Source of the DNA: Catenaria anguillulae PL171
Lineage: Eukaryota; Blastocladiomycota; Blastocladiomycetes; Blastocladiales; Catenariaceae
Assembly (NCBI GenBank): GCA_002102555.1
Contig: MCFL01000021.1
Span: forward strand, 310,001-374,000
Length of the DNA stretch: 64,000 nt
Direction: 5' to 3'
Below are positions 59,520 to 64,000 of this stretch, piece after piece. Position 1 is the first letter of the stretch; each line of letters starts with the position of its first letter. A program made the position numbers and the translations under genes. The notes under the pieces were generated by a model. That model saw nothing but the letters and a program-made list of their open reading frames with translations, was not told the origin of the DNA and did not search any database.

Positions 59520-60083
59520 TCAATCTTGACCATGCATCGCTCCAGCGTCATCACTCAACTCCCCCGACTCAGTAAGGCCTTGCTCGCCCGTCTGAGCTTC
59601 ACCAAACTCACCCAAGTCTTGTCCAACTTTGTCACCTTCGCCCGCCACTGCTGCGTCCAAGTCCACACTGACCATGCGCGACAAATCCACACCAAGCTCA
59701 TGCTCACTGAAATCCGCGGTTTCCTTGTTGGCGCTGACACGGAAAATGATGGGGCGCAAATAGGCCCACAACGCCAAGCGAACCAAGGAAAAGTTGGCGA
59801 GCTTGGAGAGGTGGTCGAGCGTGACACGGTAACGCGTCGACGCTTTTGTGGTGCGCAGGTCGATGTTGCCGTGAAGTGCAAGACAAGCGTAGACTTCAAC
59901 AGCAGCAATGAAGCGAGCGAGGCGAGCGAAGTTGGCCAGAGATGGCGCGCGGGTGAAGTCCAGTGGACCGGTGACCCAAAACTTGTGGATATGCCGGCCC
60001 AGCATGTCCCCCTTGGCTTGCTTGCCATGTAGGAGCGTATTGACCAGCTTCCCGAACCGGGGATGACGTCCCAGACATGTCAC
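59520..60083 (-). CDS. unknown ORF, possible 3' half of upstream gene
   Basis: This open frame of up to 188 codons (first ATG at 60005) has good coding character: RHIHKFWVTGPLDFTRAPSL, RYRVTLDHLSKLANFSL and an acidic Glu/Gly-rich tail. The preceding spliced gene stops at 60080 in another frame, with a four-base overlap. A one-base indel there would fuse the two into a single protein. I recognise no domain in it. Confidence 0.5.
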   Translation of the reverse strand: MTCLGRHPRFGKLVNTLLHGKQAKGDMLGRHIHKFWVTGPLDFTRAPSLANFARLARFIAAVEVYACLALHGNIDLRTTKASTRYRVTLDHLSKLANFSLVRLALWAYLRPIIFRVSANKETADFSEHELGVDLSRMVSVDLDAAVAGEGDKVGQDLGEFGEAQTGEQGLTESGELSDDAGAMHGQD

Positions 60084-61080
60084 TTAGCGGCGTCCAAATC
60101 CCGGCACGCGAAACGCCTGTCGTCCGTCTTGTCCAAAACCTCCTGAGCAGTGGACATTTGCACTGACGATCCGTCGAGCTTGCGCTTCTTGGCGGATAAC
60201 TCGGAGGTCTTGGTGCTGCAGTGGGCTGGCAGGTCGCGATACATGCGCTAGACATTGACAAGCACGTACGCAGTCAGGTTCATATCGCCAACGTGCATGG
60301 CGGAGTTCTACAAGTGGGACACAATGTACATACCAGTCCTGCATAGCGCGCCTGCAACTCCACCGTCCACGCGCTTGTTGCCGGTTGGACACCGGCCACT
60401 TTGGCCGCAAAGAGGGCAAGGGATCGATTGTATACCTGGCCGTTCGCTGAGGGGCAGTAGGTGCGGCGTTGGATAAAGTGGGTCGGATAAGGTGGGAAGG
60501 CGAATTGAACAGGGGAGTTTGTGTGAGTCGGGGTTTGATGGAGAAATTGTGGTTTGAAAGGGTTTAGATAAATGGGAAAGGCAACGAACACATTACGGCC
60601 GCCTTGACGTCCTTGCGGCCATCCTTGAACGCGACGCGCGACACAGAAACCATCAGGGTGGTCAAGTCCTTGTCGCCGTCCATTTGGTCGACGTACGCCT
60701 TCAGTTGAGGCTTGCTGGTGACCGGGCCGGACTGTAGGTACGTCTGTTTGAATGAAAGCGGGTTAAAAAGTCTCACCGTATTGCAAAGGGCTCCAAGTTG
60801 CGTACCACAATGACCTCGGAATCGACCGAACTCAGGATCGGGCAATCAGCATCGTGAAGCATGCACCGAATGAGCTCAATCTTGAGCAGATCTTGAGTCG
60901 ACTTGTCCAAGGACTGCTTGGGCAGGTGCCGGACAATCATGTCAAACTTGGCCACGAGGATCGCCGCGAGTTCGTGACAGAGGAAGCAGATGCGAACTTA
61001 AATGAGAGCATCCCCATAAGCATGGGTGAGACGGCCGGTGGGCACGTACGGTAGGCTGCGCACGTGAGGTTGGGGTTAAA
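60080..61080 (-). CDS. unknown spliced gene, 5' end unclear
   Basis: Six exons keep phase: 61080-61050, 60996-60806, 60743-60597, 60435-60334, 60247-60080 and a less certain earlier one. Introns of 53, 62, 161 and 86 bases have GT...AG ends. The peptide includes CFLCHELAAILVAKFDMIVRH, DADCPILSSVDSEVIV, LKAYVDQMDGDKDLTTLMVS and a basic SAKKRKLDG. I do not know the family. The frame upstream of 61080 reads into GGC GAC TAG, where TAG is either the acceptor of a longer intron or a premature stop in a decaying gene. Upstream cysteine/histidine-rich coding-like sequence reaches about 61245. Confidence 0.45.
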
Positions 61081-61460
61081 CTAGTCGCCGGGAGGCGTGC
61101 GAGCTAAGGCTGGGCCGGGATCAAACAAGCTCAAGTGGGGAGCGTCGGCGTGATGGAAGGTGCATAGTCCGTGACGACAATACAAAGGGCACGCGGGCTG
61201 GGCGACCGTGATGTAGAGGTATGGGTACAGGACTGCATCGCTCGCCAGAGCTTGCACCTCCGCTTACCGTGACAGGCATGAGGAGAGAAGGTGCCATCGA
61301 CCGTGCCATCGGCGAGTCCGCTTGAAGATGGACGCCGATCGCAAAAGTGCCGCGATCTGAAGCACGTGATGAACATTGATGAAATCCGGTTCGTATTAAG
61401 TCACACAGGGCTCTGGCACAAAGTGCAACTGAATGATTCGACACAATGCAATCTTCATAG
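61081..61460. other. upstream of unknown gene and 5'-nucleotidase C promoter
   Basis: The minus strand has coding-like sequence near 61090-61330, including a CACGGTAAGC donor-like site, probably earlier exons of the unknown gene. The last 100 bases serve as promoter for 5'-nucleotidase C. Confidence 0.4.
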
Positions 61461-63653
61461 ATGGGCAAAATGCATCCCGTAGCCCTGCCCTCTCTGCGCC
61501 GTTCCGTTGCTCTCCTGCTCGTGCTGTCCACCTTCGCGCATCTCCAACGCGTGTTGGTGGCCGTGGTGGCTACGCCTGCTCCTGTCCCTCATGATCAAGC
61601 CGACAACGCTGCAGATCACTTCAACTCCACATCCACTTTGCCCGTTCCCGACGGTGCCTTCTACGTCATCTGCGATGCACAAGTCGGGTGCCGATCCGAA
61701 CAATTTTCTTCCTCTTCCGACTCTGCTTTCCTCGACACATTGCACACCAACCCCAACGACCACACGGACGACGACCCGTCCGTCTTTCTCGCCTCCTCGC
61801 ACACGCTCCCAACTGACTCGACACTCTCCCCACCGGCGCGCAGCCGGCGTAAATGGTCCCCGGGCCTCGCCTACCACGGCGACCCAGGCGAACCCTACGT
61901 GCCCCGCCATTCCTCCGCAGAAACTCCTCCATACTTGCCCGACGCACCCAACGACCACCTTCCCTTTTCCATGACCTTGATTCACACCAACGACATTCAC
62001 GCACATTATGACGAATACTCGCCCTCGGGCACCGACTGCCTGCCCACCTCTGCCCGCGATTCCGAGCCGACCGATTGTATGGGCGGCATTGCCCGCCTAC
62101 GCACCATCATTGACCGCGTGCGCTTGGCGCGCCCGCACGTTTACTTGGTGGATGCGGGTGACCAGTTCCAAGGCACCTTGTTTCACAATTACTTTCGTGG
62201 GAATGCATCAGCCGCGTTTATGAACGCGTTTGGGTACGATATCATGGCCTTGGGCAATCACGAGTTTGATGAGGGAGTTGCTCTCTTGGCCAGATTTATT
62301 CGTATGCTTGGATTCCCTGTGGTGGCGTGCAACTTGGCGTTTGACGCCGAGCACGAGCTCAGCCAAGTGGTGGCGCCGTACGCGGTGCTCAACAAGTATG
62401 GTGTGCGGTTGGGCGTTGTTGGATACATTACACGTATGGCTATCCTTGCTTTTTTTTTTGTTGTCTGCTCAATCACTACACTGATGCACATGGCTACAGC
62501 AACCACGGGCGAAATCTCGCGCGTCGGGCCAAACTTGCACTTTTCCAACCCCATTGCGCCCATTCAACAAGCCATCGACGCCCTTCACGCCCTGGGCGTG
62601 CGCAAAATTATTGCTGTTGCACACAATGGGTACGCAGAGGACATGCACGTTGCGGCCAACACGCGCGGCCTAGCCCTGATAGTTGGCGGCCACTCGCACA
62701 CTTTGCTACACGCCAACCCGCGCGAACCGGGAGCCGAGGGACCGTACCCGACATTGATCAAGAATCTGGACGGCGAACACGTGGTCATTGTGCAGGCAAA
62801 AGCATGGGGCGAGTGGGTGGGTGTGCTGGACTTGGACTGGGACGCTCAGGGGAAACTTGTGCGTGTGCGCGGCGAACCCGTGCACTTGACAAGTAATGTG
62901 ACAAAGCACAAGGCCACGCAGCGCTTGGTGGAAGCGTGGCGCGCGCCGTTTGACGAGTGGAGCCGCCAAGTAGTTGGCGAAACGACGCGCGCCATGTTGA
63001 GGGACGCGTGCCGGTGGGGGTCGTGTGCATTGGGCAATCTGGTGGCGGATGCATTGCGCGACGGCTATCTGCTGCGGGTCCGCCGCGGCCGCAGTTCGCG
63101 AGACGCTGAGCTTGAGGTGGATGGCGTGTTTAGTTTGATGAACACGGGTGGATTGCGCGCAGACATGCCAAAAGGCAACATCACCATGGGCGAGGTGACG
63201 ACCATCCTGCCCTTTTCCAACGAAATGGTGGCCGTGCAAGTGTCGGGCGCGTACGTGCTTGAAATGCTCGAAAACATTGTTGCGGATACAAACCCACGCA
63301 CGGGGCACGTCATCACGTCATTTGCGCAAACCGCAGGCTTGTACGCAACGCTGGACGTGACTCTGCCTGAGCGCCATCGGGTCGTTAGTGCTTGGATTCT
63401 GGATGACGATAATGAAAAGGTGCCCGTGGATCCCGCGGGAACTTTTTTGATGGTGACGCTCGACTATATTGCAGAGGGTGGCGATCAGATGTTGCCTTGG
63501 TTTTGGGCGCATGGCGAGCTGGCATTGATGGGCGACATCAAGGATCATGTGGTCAGGTTGATTCGGGAAACAGGTGTGGTGGTACCTAATGACGAGGCAA
63601 GGTTATCGGTAGTGGTGGATGAGGGCCATCCGTGGGTGAGGGGACATTTGTGA
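61461..63653 (+). CDS. secreted 5'-nucleotidase, copy C
   Basis: Exons are 61461-62433 and 62500-63653 (TGA), giving 708 residues. A signal peptide (RRSVALLLVLSTFAHL region) leads to a Ser/Asp-rich pro-region of about 120 residues. Motifs are HTNDIHAH, GGIARLRT, VDAGDQFQG, GNHEFDE, AHNG and GGHSH, then NTGGLRAD and EGGDQMLP in the C-terminal domain. It is the most canonical of the three copies. The 66-base intron is a multiple of three without stops, so retention would add 22 mostly hydrophobic residues next to the YIT-PTT loop. Its intron position is not shared with copies A or B. Start may be 61461 or 61470. Confidence 0.94.
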   Translation: MGKMHPVALPSLRRSVALLLVLSTFAHLQRVLVAVVATPAPVPHDQADNAADHFNSTSTLPVPDGAFYVICDAQVGCRSEQFSSSSDSAFLDTLHTNPNDHTDDDPSVFLASSHTLPTDSTLSPPARSRRKWSPGLAYHGDPGEPYVPRHSSAETPPYLPDAPNDHLPFSMTLIHTNDIHAHYDEYSPSGTDCLPTSARDSEPTDCMGGIARLRTIIDRVRLARPHVYLVDAGDQFQGTLFHNYFRGNASAAFMNAFGYDIMALGNHEFDEGVALLARFIRMLGFPVVACNLAFDAEHELSQVVAPYAVLNKYGVRLGVVGYITRMAILAFFFVVCSITTLMHMATATTGEISRVGPNLHFSNPIAPIQQAIDALHALGVRKIIAVAHNGYAEDMHVAANTRGLALIVGGHSHTLLHANPREPGAEGPYPTLIKNLDGEHVVIVQAKAWGEWVGVLDLDWDAQGKLVRVRGEPVHLTSNVTKHKATQRLVEAWRAPFDEWSRQVVGETTRAMLRDACRWGSCALGNLVADALRDGYLLRVRRGRSSRDAELEVDGVFSLMNTGGLRADMPKGNITMGEVTTILPFSNEMVAVQVSGAYVLEMLENIVADTNPRTGHVITSFAQTAGLYATLDVTLPERHRVVSAWILDDDNEKVPVDPAGTFLMVTLDYIAEGGDQMLPWFWAHGELALMGDIKDHVVRLIRETGVVVPNDEARLSVVVDEGHPWVRGHL

Positions 63654-63753
63654 TGTTCTTGTTGCCCATACTTGAAAACCCAAATTCAAATTTTGACCAA
63701 AGAAACGATTTCATTCGAGGTATTTGACACTCCCACTGACATGCAGCACATTT
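63654..63753. terminator. convergent 3' flanks
   Basis: Only 100 bases separate the stop of 5'-nucleotidase C from the stop of the last gene on the opposite strand, so both 3' ends must be processed here. Confidence 0.4.
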
Positions 63754-64000
63754 TCACTTCAACATGATCCACACACCCGATGGAACCCGCTTGCGATCCG
63801 ACTTGTTTGCCTTGACTGCTTGTGCCGCATACTCGCGCATTTGTGCGCGACGCGTGCTGGTCTCTGCCTGTTCCATGGTCTTGGCCAAGTGCCGAATGTC
63901 ACTTGTTGACATGGTAGTGAGCGCATTGGCGGCCGTGCCCGACCGCGCGAGTTTGGCTGCTTGATGCACTGGGATGGAATGCCGCAGAGCAAGGTCTTGG
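63754..64000 (-). CDS. C-terminal fragment of a gene running past the window
   Basis: The frame is open from the window edge to a stop at 63754, giving at least 81 residues. It is helical and rich in Ala, Arg and Lys (LARSGTAANALTTMSTSDI, RRAQMREYAAQAV), ending VPSGVWIMLK. No domain can be named from this fragment. Confidence 0.6.
   Translation of the reverse strand, partial: QDLALRHSIPVHQAAKLARSGTAANALTTMSTSDIRHLAKTMEQAETSTRRAQMREYAAQAVKANKSDRKRVPSGVWIMLK

Noticed and set aside
62434-62499. Uninterrupted reading of 5'-nucleotidase C as one 730-codon exon
   Set aside because: GT...AG ends and the restored YIT-PTT loop shared with the paralogues support an intron.
1-64000. tRNA, rRNA, CRISPR array or autonomous transposon
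   Set aside because: I looked for T-arm-like sequences, regular spaced repeats and transposase motifs and found none.

Overview
The window looks like nuclear DNA of a zoosporic (flagellated) fungus, most likely a blastoclad such as an Allomyces or Catenaria relative. It is moderately GC-rich, and genes sit a few hundred bases apart on both strands. Most introns are GT...AG and 50-130 bases long. Fungal features are a secreted tyrosinase, an Eaf1/Vid21-type NuA4 subunit, an Alr/Mnr2-type CorA transporter and a saccharolysin-type M3 peptidase. They sit beside flagellar genes that yeasts and moulds lack: CFAP52, a CatSper delta/epsilon-like subunit, an LRGUK-like protein and a UPF0193 protein. 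CatSper genes have been reported from Allomyces, which favours Blastocladiomycota. All assignments come from reading translated exons; no search was run.

Layout. 1-4.4 kb: 3' part of a multi-pass membrane gene, then an M3 oligopeptidase. 4.4-6.5 kb: two nearly identical small secreted-protein genes in inverted orientation about 0.9 kb apart. 6.7-9.2 kb: a secreted 5'-nucleotidase (copy A). 9.9-16.9 kb: CFAP52 and RRN3, the latter with a 1.75 kb intron. 17.5-21.3 kb: the CatSper subunit and a small membrane protein. 21.7-30 kb: a SpoU-type RNA methyltransferase, an acidic coiled-coil protein, a 2-Cys peroxiredoxin and a histone mRNA stem-loop-binding protein. 30.5-36.2 kb: 5'-nucleotidase copy B and a tyrosinase with a GPI-like tail. 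36.7-40.7 kb: LRGUK-like and UPF0193 genes firing from a 214-base shared promoter. 41-47.7 kb: the glutamine-rich Eaf1/Vid21-like gene. 48-55.9 kb: an uncertain gene, an RPEL protein, a membrane sensor with a degenerate histidine-kinase core, and a nuclear coiled-coil protein. 56.3-64 kb: a MITE-like element, a CorA transporter, an unidentified minus-strand gene set, 5'-nucleotidase copy C, and the 3' end of a gene running off the window.

Themes. Four genes point to flagellum or gamete biology: axonemal WD40, CatSper, LRR-guanylate kinase and UPF0193. Three paralogous secreted 5'-nucleotidases with very different intron content lie within 57 kb. Several genes carry apparent single-base frame breaks (peroxiredoxin, methyltransferase, the coiled-coil gene at 23.2 kb, the glutamine-rich gene). 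These may be assembly indels, so exact models there are provisional. The most unusual signals are a 56-codon open, nuclear-signal-like extension behind the peroxiredoxin TGA stop, the fresh inverted duplication, the CatSper and SLBP genes in a fungus, and the pseudo-histidine kinase.
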